A stretch of DNA of 11,427 nucleotides from Candidatus Poseidoniales archaeon (GTDB taxonomy: Archaea; Thermoplasmatota; Poseidoniia; Poseidoniales; Thalassarchaeaceae), in assembly GCA_028821815.1 (NCBI GenBank), contig JAPKEY010000033.1, forward strand, positions 1-11,427. Reading direction: 5' to 3'. Position 1 is the stretch's first letter. Every line of letters begins with the position of its first letter. The notes beneath the pieces were generated by a model. The model was not told the origin of the DNA, ran no database searches, and was given only the letters and a program-made list of their open reading frames with translations. A program made the position numbers and the translations under genes. Below are positions 1 through 6,698 of this stretch, piece by piece.

Positions 1-386
1 CGCAGGCCATGCTCGGTCAAGCGATAGGTAACTCGAACCGGTGGACCCTCCACCACAATTCGATCGATCAACCCATTCTCAGTACACTTGCGAAGCTTAT
101 CCGAAAGTGTCCGGCTTGAAATTCCGACCAACAACTTTCGTAATTCATTGAAGCGACGTTCACCTGCAATATACAATGTTGCGAGAATTTCAATTGTCCA
201 ACGACTGGTAAAAACATCTAGTGCCTCAACAGAGGCTTTAACATCCCAAGCGATGTCATGTTCTCCACCGTGATGACTACCGAGAATTTGGCGAATTCTC
301 GCACCCATTCCTTCGGTTGTTACAATACTTGATTCAATCTCTAACATATCTTCAGGCTTCAAAGTCATCGAGGGTTCAGGCATCAT
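1..386 (-). CDS. HxlR-family winged-helix transcriptional regulator (partial)
   Basis: The 128 visible residues run off the left window edge, so the C-terminus is missing. From about residue 49 the protein follows the HxlR winged-helix pattern: SRWTIEIL (61-68), ERRFNELRKLL (76-86), the recognition-helix stretch GISSRTLSDKL (88-98), ENGLIDR (103-109) and the wing/strand YRLTEHG (121-127). HxlR proteins bind DNA as dimers and regulate nearby or metabolic genes. Roughly 45 residues precede the domain and include a His-rich patch near 38-43, which is longer than usual. The redox cysteine that some HxlR members carry just before the first helix is absent. Two ATGs stand together (386 and 383); a GGTGA Shine-Dalgarno at 393-389 is better spaced (5 bases) for the 383 start. 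It is divergent from a small gene and may control it or itself. Family confident; target unknown. Confidence 0.85.
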   Translation of the reverse strand, partial: MMPEPSMTLKPEDMLEIESSIVTTEGMGARIRQILGSHHGGEHDIAWDVKASVEALDVFTSRWTIEILATLYIAGERRFNELRKLLVGISSRTLSDKLRKCTENGLIDRIVVEGPPVRVTYRLTEHGL

Positions 387-430
387 ATTCACCGCGGTGT
401 TATTCAGGTAACGTGGTGTGGAAGTTGCAC

Positions 431-442
431 CTTAATTTAAAC
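431..442 (-). promoter_or_regulatory. TATA-like box for the HxlR-type gene
   Basis: On the minus strand this AT-rich stretch reads GTTTAAATTAAG, an archaeal TATA-like element. Transcription starting about 27 bases downstream would give a leader of roughly 20-25 bases before the ATG at 386/383, enough to contain the GGTGA at 393-389. No BRE is convincing. Inference from composition and spacing only. Confidence 0.4.
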
Positions 443-458
443 CTTACAACTCCACAGT

Positions 459-468
459 CTAAATATAG
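459..468 (+). promoter_or_regulatory. TATA-like box for the small gene at 513
   Basis: CTAAATATAG stands out in the divergent spacer. With the usual archaeal spacing, transcription would begin near 490, leaving a leader of about 22 bases that carries the Shine-Dalgarno at 501-506. The two oppositely directed TATA-like boxes in this 126-base spacer lie only about 16 bases apart, so a regulator bound here could affect both genes. Confidence 0.45.
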
Positions 469-500
469 CAGCCAAGACAGGTTTACTATCCACACTGGTT

Positions 501-506
501 GGAGGT
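501..506 (+). promoter_or_regulatory. Strong Shine-Dalgarno of the 58-residue gene
   Basis: GGAGGT lies 6 bases before the ATG at 513, a near-perfect complement to the archaeal 16S 3' end (AUCACCUCC). It is the main reason to accept the short frame that follows as a real gene. Confidence 0.7.
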
Positions 507-512
507 ATACAC

Positions 513-689
513 ATGGATGCATGGTTGAAGAATTGGGTTGATGAATTGGATGAAGGATACGAACGGCTCAAGGTTGCCAAAAAGGAGGGTGAGGAGCGGG
601 CGCCGCATCCCAATGTGTTCCGTCGCTTATTATCAGCCGTTGGTGTAACCCGGCCGTCTCCCCTCGATGAGAGCGGAGAGTCCCTCTAA
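513..689 (+). CDS. Small charged protein of unknown function, 58 aa
   Basis: The frame starts ATG-GAT-GCA at 513 and ends at TAA 687-689. It is supported by a perfect Shine-Dalgarno 6 bases upstream and a TATA-like box about 50 bases upstream. I do not recognise the family. Residues 1-30 look like an amphipathic, strongly charged helix (KNWVDELDEGYERLKVAKKE), followed by a proline/arginine-containing segment and an acidic tail. There is no signal peptide, membrane segment or cysteine, so it is probably cytoplasmic. Its last 57 bases overlap the 3' end of the convergent dehydrogenase/hydratase gene, so the C-terminal third is constrained by two reading frames. Divergence from the HxlR-type gene suggests it could be that regulator's target or partner; this is inference. 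Confidence 0.6.
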   Translation: MDAWLKNWVDELDEGYERLKVAKKEGEERAPHPNVFRRLLSAVGVTRPSPLDESGESL

Positions 690-2708
690 GGCATCAGATG
701 TGCTGAAGATATCCCCAAGATTTGATAATTCAAGTGCGAGCCCCGCTTCAAGATCATCACCGGTCGCAATAGCATCATTGAGCAATTCGTTGGCCATGCG
801 TAATGCAATCGGCGCGGTCCGACTCAATGATTTCAATTGTCGACTAACATTTCGGTCTTCGGCATTGAACCCATCCGGGCAAGAGCCGGCGAGCAATTCC
901 GCCATGTTAGCATCGTTGTAGAATGCGTTGGCAAATGCCGAGACAGGATGGTTCGGATTTCGAGGTACACCGGGGTACTTGTTTTCTGGTTTACCTGACT
1001 TGTCAATCGCTTCGAGGGTTGTACCTACCTCTGCGGGTTCGACCAAATGTGTGAGGATTCCAATTGCGTATGCCGTTTTCGAATCGACGAAATTTCCTGC
1101 GAGAACAGCCCAGCGCGCAGCTTCAATCCCACAGATACGAACGGTTCGCTGTGTGCCGCCCAAACCGGGGTAGATGCCGATACTTGTTTCGGGAAAACGG
1201 AATTGACTGCGACGGGTGCCAACACGATGATCACAGGCCAATGCCAGTTCAAGTCCACCACCGAGTGCTAAACCAGTGGTTAGGGCAATCGTGGTCTTCG
1301 GACTGTTCTCCAACTTGTTTAGAACGACATGACCATTGGCGGTAAAATCGTAAATGTCAGATAAAGAATTAGCACGAATTTTGTCGACGAAGAATTTTAC
1401 ATCTGCTCCAGCAACAAAGGCTTTTCCAGCTCCTTCGAGAACAATTGTTGTCACTGAATGATCCGAATTCAAATCATCCAGAACCGCACCCAATTGGGCG
1501 ACCAGTGTTTCGTTGAGCGCATTCATTGCCTCGGGACGATTCAGACGTACGGTTGCAATACCACCAGTTTGTACAACATCAACAAAATTGAATTCCCAAC
1601 CATGACCAGATTCTGCTTTCATTGCAAAAAATGGAGGTAAATCAAATTCCGCGAGTTCGGCATAACCACTGGCCATGCGATGCGCTTCTTCAAGGCCCAT
1701 TGCATTCATGATTTCAAATGGACCATTCATCCAGCGCAAACCGACTTTTGCACCCCGGTCAACATCCTCCATGGAACAGATTTCCTCAGCGACGATTTGT
1801 GTGGATACGGCGAACACTTGGCCAAGCAATCGTTCAGAGATGATTTTCGCCGCCTCATCGTCGCATTCTGTTTCCTCATCAATTTCCCACATGACGCCGG
1901 CTTCGACAAGTTCTACCAGGCTCTTTGCACCTGTGTAGCGTGGTGTATTGAGTTGTTCTGCGAGATAATTGGTTGAATGAAGAGCGATGGGGGGTCCAGT
2001 TAGATTCATCAGTGCGAAAGGACCCATGCCGATGTCAAAGGCCGCACAAGCCACTGCGTCGATTTGAGATGTGGTTCCGATTCCTTCTTCCAAGAGCAAG
2101 CAGGCCTCATTGAGCCAAGGTACAAAGAAACGATTGACAACAAAACCAGGGCTGTCTTTGCAAATGATAACTACTTTCCCAAGCATCTTGCAATATTGTT
2201 CTACGCGTGCGATGGTTTCTGCACTTGACAACTCCGAGGGGATGACTTCCACCAATCGATTCTTAGCAGGGTGATAGAAGAAATGCAACCCAATAAATCG
2301 GTCAGGACGGGCGGTTGCTTCCGCCAGAGCATTGACACTGAGAGATGATGTGTTTGATGCGAGTATTGTATCATCACCACAAGCCTCATCCAGAGTGTTG
2401 AAAACAGCCGTTTTGACATCAAAATCCTCGAAAACGGCTTCAATGACGAGATCGGTATCAGCTGCAATATTTTCGACGCCAATCACACCAGTAATACGTG
2501 CTTGAATTTCCTCAATTTGAGCCACAGAAAAGATGCGGCGCTCCACGGCTTCACCAAGTAATTTCGCAATCGTTTGTTGGCCTCGCTCGACCCATTGCTG
2601 CTCTCTGTCAACCATTTGGACAGGAAATTGCTCCTGTGCTGTCTTCTGAGCAATACCACTACCCATGTTTCCGGCACCTACGATAGCGACTGTCTCGATG
2701 GGCTTCAT
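633..2708 (-). CDS. 3-hydroxyacyl-CoA dehydrogenase / enoyl-CoA hydratase fusion
   Basis: This 691-residue bifunctional enzyme would hydrate enoyl-CoA and oxidise the L-3-hydroxyacyl-CoA with NAD+, the two middle steps of beta-oxidation, in the cytoplasm. The N-terminal half is the dehydrogenase: Rossmann motif GAGNMG (11-16), NTSS (119-122), the catalytic His142 with Glu154 in LHFFYHPAKNRLVEV, and Asn192 in GFVVNRF. A C-terminal HAD-type helical domain follows to about 350. From about 375 comes a crotonase domain with oxyanion-hole segment FVAGADVKFF (431-440), GGGLE with Glu487, and FPETSIGIYPGLGGTQR with Glu507, so both hydratase glutamates are present. The domain order is the reverse of bacterial FadB and matches archaeal fusions such as those of Metallosphaera. 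One oddity is YHPAKN where the family usually has NPxPxM after the catalytic His. The ATG at 2706-2708 sits right at the Rossmann strand. Function is confident; the substrate chain length is unknown. Confidence 0.93.
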   Translation of the reverse strand: MKPIETVAIVGAGNMGSGIAQKTAQEQFPVQMVDREQQWVERGQQTIAKLLGEAVERRIFSVAQIEEIQARITGVIGVENIAADTDLVIEAVFEDFDVKTAVFNTLDEACGDDTILASNTSSLSVNALAEATARPDRFIGLHFFYHPAKNRLVEVIPSELSSAETIARVEQYCKMLGKVVIICKDSPGFVVNRFFVPWLNEACLLLEEGIGTTSQIDAVACAAFDIGMGPFALMNLTGPPIALHSTNYLAEQLNTPRYTGAKSLVELVEAGVMWEIDEETECDDEAAKIISERLLGQVFAVSTQIVAEEICSMEDVDRGAKVGLRWMNGPFEIMNAMGLEEAHRMASGYAELAEFDLPPFFAMKAESGHGWEFNFVDVVQTGGIATVRLNRPEAMNALNETLVAQLGAVLDDLNSDHSVTTIVLEGAGKAFVAGADVKFFVDKIRANSLSDIYDFTANGHVVLNKLENSPKTTIALTTGLALGGGLELALACDHRVGTRRSQFRFPETSIGIYPGLGGTQRTVRICGIEAARWAVLAGNFVDSKTAYAIGILTHLVEPAEVGTTLEAIDKSGKPENKYPGVPRNPNHPVSAFANAFYNDANMAELLAGSCPDGFNAEDRNVSRQLKSLSRTAPIALRMANELLNDAIATGDDLEAGLALELSNLGDIFSTSDALEGLSALIEGRRPGYTNG

Positions 2709-2803
2709 GACCGTTCGACCCGAATACGCCTCATGAATTCAACGGCGTGGCCGAGAGCGATGAAGCATCAGATTCAACACCTTCTTCTTGTCGTAGGTAC
2801 CCC

Positions 2804-4054
2804 ATGGTATCGGAGTCTGACTTCATTGCTGCCTTCCAAGCTTACCACGATGCATTGGAAGACCCAGCAGCAAAAATCGACACCATTCGCCCTCTGGTCA
2901 ACCAACATTTGGAGGGACTTATCGTTCGATTGCCGGGTGTTACCGTGCAAAATGCCGCACGTCAACGAGCCATGGTTGAATTGGACCGAATTGAAGAGAT
3001 GACCAAAGAAAAATCTGTTGATGCTGCGGCTGAAATAAAAGAGTTTGAGGAAGAAGTCAGGAATAGGACTAGAATTGAAGAAAGTCAGGTCCCAACCTTA
3101 TTTGTTGAACCCGAAAACCCGGATCCATTCACTCCCTTCACAGTAGGGTTCTCCGATGCATCTGCTGATCCATCTGCATGGATTGGAATTTATCCAACCG
3201 GCGCACCTCATGGTGAGCATGGAAGCAACTGGTTGTATGTTAGCGGCACCAACGAGATGGGTGAAGGAAGAACTGCAGGTTCAGTAACCTTTGGGGAAGG
3301 TCGACCGCCTGGAGATTTCGATGCTCGCTTGTTCCGTAACAATGGCCATGAATTGATGGCCTCAGTCACCTTCACAATTTTGGCCCCAGAGCCCCCCGCC
3401 ACCATAGAAGATGAACCAGTCGACCCTCTACAGGATGCATTCAATGTGTTCGATCGCGATGGGAAAGGTACCATTGATTTGATTGAATTAGGGCACATGA
3501 TAAATGCTGTAAGTGAAATGTCCCCTGAGGAAGTAGGGAATGTGCTGAATGATTACGATGCTGATGGTGATGGTGTTATCAATTTTGAAGAATTCAAAGC
3601 CATTATGGCTGCAGATTTGAGTAGATATACTACACCAACCAAAGAGGCGGAATCTGAGCCCATCGAAGTCAGGTCAGTTGAAGAGCCCGAACAGGAGGAA
3701 TCTGTGTCGGAACCAGATGTTGTAATATCTACATTAGCGAGTAGTATTGCTGATGTGGTATCACATCTTGATACTCTGAAACTCTTTGGTGCCAAGCGGA
3801 GATACATCGAAAGTTTGAGTGATGAAGTATTCGATTTCACCCTTAAAATCGAAAAGATGGAGAAAACCATTGGCATTCGTTTGACGAACGAATTCCGGGG
3901 TGGCGAAACTTGCATTGGAATGGTTGACGATATTGGTGTGGGTGTTCGTATGCCCAATACCATGGAATTGTCCATAGGACAAGAGGTGTTTGTCGAAGCT
4001 AAATTACTCGAATATCGTTCTGTCGTCAAGCGTTTTGAGTTTGAGCATCTTTGA
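2804..4054 (+). CDS. SKICH-like plus EF-hand pair protein, cytoplasmic
   Basis: The protein has 416 residues from the ATG at 2804. A GTG at 2747 would add 19 Ser/Asp/Glu-rich residues; I prefer the ATG because it opens a clean helical domain, though no strong Shine-Dalgarno decides it. Residues 1-95 are helical and charged. Residues about 106-193 form a beta domain resembling SKICH/C2-like folds (SAWIGIYP at 124-131, NWLYV at 142-146, PGDFDARLF at 169-177). Two EF-hands follow: loop 217-228 (DRDGKGTIDLIE, Lys at the usual Asp/Asn position 5) and the canonical loop 252-263 (DADGDGVINFEE), in calmodulin-like tandem. An acidic linker (about 280-305) leads to an unrecognised C-terminal domain of roughly 100 residues. 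There is no signal peptide or membrane segment, so it is probably a cytoplasmic calcium-responsive protein; partner unknown. Confidence 0.82.
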   Translation: MVSESDFIAAFQAYHDALEDPAAKIDTIRPLVNQHLEGLIVRLPGVTVQNAARQRAMVELDRIEEMTKEKSVDAAAEIKEFEEEVRNRTRIEESQVPTLFVEPENPDPFTPFTVGFSDASADPSAWIGIYPTGAPHGEHGSNWLYVSGTNEMGEGRTAGSVTFGEGRPPGDFDARLFRNNGHELMASVTFTILAPEPPATIEDEPVDPLQDAFNVFDRDGKGTIDLIELGHMINAVSEMSPEEVGNVLNDYDADGDGVINFEEFKAIMAADLSRYTTPTKEAESEPIEVRSVEEPEQEESVSEPDVVISTLASSIADVVSHLDTLKLFGAKRRYIESLSDEVFDFTLKIEKMEKTIGIRLTNEFRGGETCIGMVDDIGVGVRMPNTMELSIGQEVFVEAKLLEYRSVVKRFEFEHL

Positions 4055-4084
4055 ATTTGACTATTTGTTCTAACCGTAGACCAA

Positions 4085-4094
4085 TTTACATATA
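4085..4094 (+). promoter_or_regulatory. TATA-like box of the three-gene operon
   Basis: TTTACATATA is centred near 4090, between the end of the EF-hand gene and the operon. The usual spacing of about 27 bases places the transcript start near 4117, almost exactly on the ATG at 4119. This suggests a leaderless message and fits the lack of a Shine-Dalgarno before either candidate start (4107 or 4119). Confidence 0.5.
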
Positions 4095-4118
4095 GCCATT
4101 CAACTGATGGTAAATGGT

Positions 4119-6698
4119 ATGCGCCTGCGTGTAACCATACTATGCCTCCTATTATTGGCGGTTTCAGGATCGGGTCTTGTCGATGCAAAAATCAATGGGA
4201 AAACAGGTTCAACCAGTGGTTGCACTTGTCACTACTCAGGCGGTGGATTTACTCCTGCCATTCACGGCCTTCCATCGGGAGGTTGGGTTGGAGGCACTAC
4301 ATATTCACTGACTTGGGACAATGGTGGTGCTTGGATTTCAGGTAGTGGAGGTTTCAATCTAATTGCAACAACACCAAATGGTCAAGCCATCATGGGAACT
4401 TGGAGTAATTTAGGTACCAACGTGAAACAGGTTGGAAGTGAATTGACACACAGTACCAACGCGGCGCGTTCGTGGGGGGCTGATTGGACAGCACCATCCT
4501 CTGGAGCAGGTTCAACCAAATTCTCAATCGCAGTCTTATTTGGCAATGGAAATAACGCGAATACTGGAGACTCATGGGGGACCAATACCGTCACTCTCAC
4601 AGAGGCAGCAGGACAAGCAAACACTGCACCGTCAGTCTCAAATTTGATATTGACACCATCTAATCCGACCATTTTGACGGGTCTGGCACTGACTTACACA
4701 TACAGTGATGCAGAAGGAGATGCTCAATCGGGTACAACGATCCATTGGTATAACCAAGGTACACAGGATTCCTCAAAGGATAATCAGATGTCTATTTCTG
4801 TAGTCAAAGGAGATTCTTGGTCAGTCGAAGTAACACCTTCTGATGGCCAAGATAGTGGTTCGATGATGAGTGCTGGTCCAGTTAGTGTTGTCAATGCTGC
4901 TCCACAGGCTCAAAATGTCCAATTGACACCAACCAGTCCAGATGAAACCAGCACACTGACCGCCTCTTATCAGTACAGTGACCCTGATCAAGATAATGAG
5001 TCAACAGACACATCGATTGTATGGTATCTGGATGGAACACGGGTTGCAGAACTCGATGACACGAATACAGTGTCCAGTTTGATGACACGCTCCGGAGACC
5101 AATGGCAACTTTCAGTCACACCACATGATGGAACAGATGCGGGTTCTGAAGTCACTAGTAATACGGTCATCATCGGTTCGTCAAATCATGCACCCACAAT
5201 CCCTTCGGCTCTAATTGCTCCAAGTACACCAGCTACTGACAATGATTTGGATGCCATGTGGACATTCTCTGATTCGGATTCAGGTGATACAGAATTGGAC
5301 TTTGAAATCAATTGGTATCGAGATGGTGTTCATGTTCCAGAACTTGATGGTGTTGACCCATTGCCTAATTCGATAACGATCAGGGGTGAATCTTGGCATT
5401 ACATCGTCAGTGTTTCTGATGGTATTGACTGGAGTTCTCCGTTTACTTCTCAGAGTGTGACCATCTCAAATACAGCACCGATTGTGACCGATGTCCGCCT
5501 CAGTCCAGAGATTGCAACCTCCTCTGAAGAACTTCAGGTATTGGTCAATTACAGTGATTTAGACGGTGATTCAGAGTCCTCACCAACGATTCGTTGGTAC
5601 CGTAATGGCCAGTTGCAAACAAGTCATACCAATGCGTTGACAATACCGGCAAGTGCCACACAGAGAGGCGATGAATGGAGTGTTCGTTACACACCCAATG
5701 ATGGTACGGCTTTTGGTATTGAAACCCACTCATCCGGCCTCACAATCGACAATAGTTTGGCCATGGTTACATCGATTTCATTGACTGAAAATTCAACAGC
5801 ATTGTTGCCACTTGAACTCAATATTGAAACTTCTGATGCAGATGACGATGAAGTTGCAATGAATATCCAGTGGATGCGAGATGGATTCCATGTCGGAGCA
5901 CTTGACAATACTACGACAGCTACAACTGAATGGTTGGCTGTGGGCCAATCTTGGACAGTATCAGTGGTATTGAACGATGGTTTTGGTATCAGTCCTATGA
6001 TTACTAGCCAGGCTACTGTAATCCCCAACTTGATGCCCATTGCAGAATTTACGGTTGGCGACACGGTGTTAATCGAAGCCATAACACAACTCGATGGTTC
6101 ATTGTCAACCGATTCAGACGGAGAAATTGTTGCCTGGTTTTGGAACGTGGGCACCACATCATATGTAGGTGAGATAGTATCAGTAATTCTCACAGACCCA
6201 AGCACCATAGTCAACCTCACAGTCATTGATTCAAATGGTGGATCAAGTAGTCAAGATCGTATCATAACAGCATCTTGGGGGCCTGTTGCCTCAAATCTAG
6301 CAGCTAGTGTTTCAGATGGCGCAGTGAACCTCAATTGGAATTGGGAAGGAGATGTAACCACATTCACTGTTTGGCGAACCCACGAACCAATTGTTCACTC
6401 CAGTGGTTTACTCGAGATTCAATCGGTTGGTCAGACCAATTCCACCACATGGTCAGAACCATTGCATCTAGCTGGAAATTATCATTACACTGTAACAGCA
6501 GATGTGGGTGATGTACACAATCCTCGTATCTCTAGCAATACAGTTAGCGTGGCATTGGATGTATCTCAGATGCCGGCCATAGAACCAGCCGGAGACAGTT
6601 CCCTTGGAACTACAATGACATCTCTTCTCGCATTTTTGCTAATTTTCGGAGCTTTGGCCACTGCGCTCATCGATAGATTCCTAGGGAGGGGTGCCTGA
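4119..6698 (+). CDS. Surface protein: CTCH motif, Reeler-like domain, Ig/PKD repeats, membrane anchor
   Basis: The protein has 859 residues from ATG 4119; an in-frame ATG at 4107 adds four. The 4119 start is preferred because MRLRV then a Leu-rich core gives a clean signal peptide ending near VDA, and because the TATA-like box predicts a leaderless start there. Positions below are counted from 4107. Cys39-Thr-Cys41-His42 lies just after the signal peptide, followed by a Reeler-like 'choice-of-anchor V' domain to about 166 (GGFNLIA at 81-87, ELTHS at 112-116, WTAP at 127-130, NANTGDSWG). Next come five Ig-like repeats (172-641), a PKD-like domain (about 642-720), a fibronectin-III-like domain (about 721-818), a membrane helix (about 836-854) and a short DRFLGRGA tail. 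It should be anchored in the cytoplasmic membrane with the modules outside. It is the first gene of a translationally coupled operon. Known relatives of the N-terminal domain, mostly Bacteroidetes, often carry CxxCH; here the spacing is CxCH. Function not established. Confidence 0.85.
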   Translation: MRLRVTILCLLLLAVSGSGLVDAKINGKTGSTSGCTCHYSGGGFTPAIHGLPSGGWVGGTTYSLTWDNGGAWISGSGGFNLIATTPNGQAIMGTWSNLGTNVKQVGSELTHSTNAARSWGADWTAPSSGAGSTKFSIAVLFGNGNNANTGDSWGTNTVTLTEAAGQANTAPSVSNLILTPSNPTILTGLALTYTYSDAEGDAQSGTTIHWYNQGTQDSSKDNQMSISVVKGDSWSVEVTPSDGQDSGSMMSAGPVSVVNAAPQAQNVQLTPTSPDETSTLTASYQYSDPDQDNESTDTSIVWYLDGTRVAELDDTNTVSSLMTRSGDQWQLSVTPHDGTDAGSEVTSNTVIIGSSNHAPTIPSALIAPSTPATDNDLDAMWTFSDSDSGDTELDFEINWYRDGVHVPELDGVDPLPNSITIRGESWHYIVSVSDGIDWSSPFTSQSVTISNTAPIVTDVRLSPEIATSSEELQVLVNYSDLDGDSESSPTIRWYRNGQLQTSHTNALTIPASATQRGDEWSVRYTPNDGTAFGIETHSSGLTIDNSLAMVTSISLTENSTALLPLELNIETSDADDDEVAMNIQWMRDGFHVGALDNTTTATTEWLAVGQSWTVSVVLNDGFGISPMITSQATVIPNLMPIAEFTVGDTVLIEAITQLDGSLSTDSDGEIVAWFWNVGTTSYVGEIVSVILTDPSTIVNLTVIDSNGGSSSQDRIITASWGPVASNLAASVSDGAVNLNWNWEGDVTTFTVWRTHEPIVHSSGLLEIQSVGQTNSTTWSEPLHLAGNYHYTVTADVGDVHNPRISSNTVSVALDVSQMPAIEPAGDSSLGTTMTSLLAFLLIFGALATALIDRFLGRGA
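4620..6029 (+). repeat. Five tandem Ig-like protein repeats
   Basis: Inside the 859-residue surface protein a unit of 92-97 residues recurs five times. Landmarks are IxW(Y/M)xxG at residues 212, 304, 401, 495 and 587, and GxxW(x3)V/Y...DG starting at 235, 330, 427, 521 and 613 (counted from 4107). The second copy, for example, has IVWYLDG and later GDQWQLSVTPHDG. The units are diverged at DNA level, so these are old protein repeats forming a stalk, not a recent DNA duplication. Confidence 0.8.
6684..6691 (+). promoter_or_regulatory. Shine-Dalgarno inside the previous gene's 3' end
   Basis: GGGAGGGG lies 6 bases before the ATG at 6698, within the last codons of the preceding gene. With the TGATG stop/start overlap it indicates translational coupling. 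Confidence 0.6.

Noticed and set aside
633..2708. Assignment as bacterial FadB
   Set aside because: FadB has hydratase first and dehydrogenase second; here the order is reversed, as in archaeal fusions, so no fadB symbol was given.
2747..2803. GTG start adding 19 residues to the EF-hand protein
   Set aside because: Possible, since the frame is open and the added residues look acidic and coding-like, but there is no Shine-Dalgarno or TATA-like box at the right distance. The ATG at 2804 is preferred with modest certainty.
3553..4188. Minus-strand open frame of 211 codons opposite the EF-hand gene
   Set aside because: Antisense to a gene with clear EF-hand loops. Its translation is Ser/Thr/Ile-rich with no recognisable motif, and no promoter or Shine-Dalgarno was found.
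4620..6029. Recent DNA tandem duplication or CRISPR-like repeat
   Set aside because: The periodicity of about 280 bases is visible only at protein level. Nucleotide copies are strongly diverged and there are no short direct repeats with spacers.
5687..6226. Minus-strand open frame of 179 codons
   Set aside because: Antisense to the Ig-like repeats; its length is explained by the Ser/Thr/Asp-rich composition of that region.
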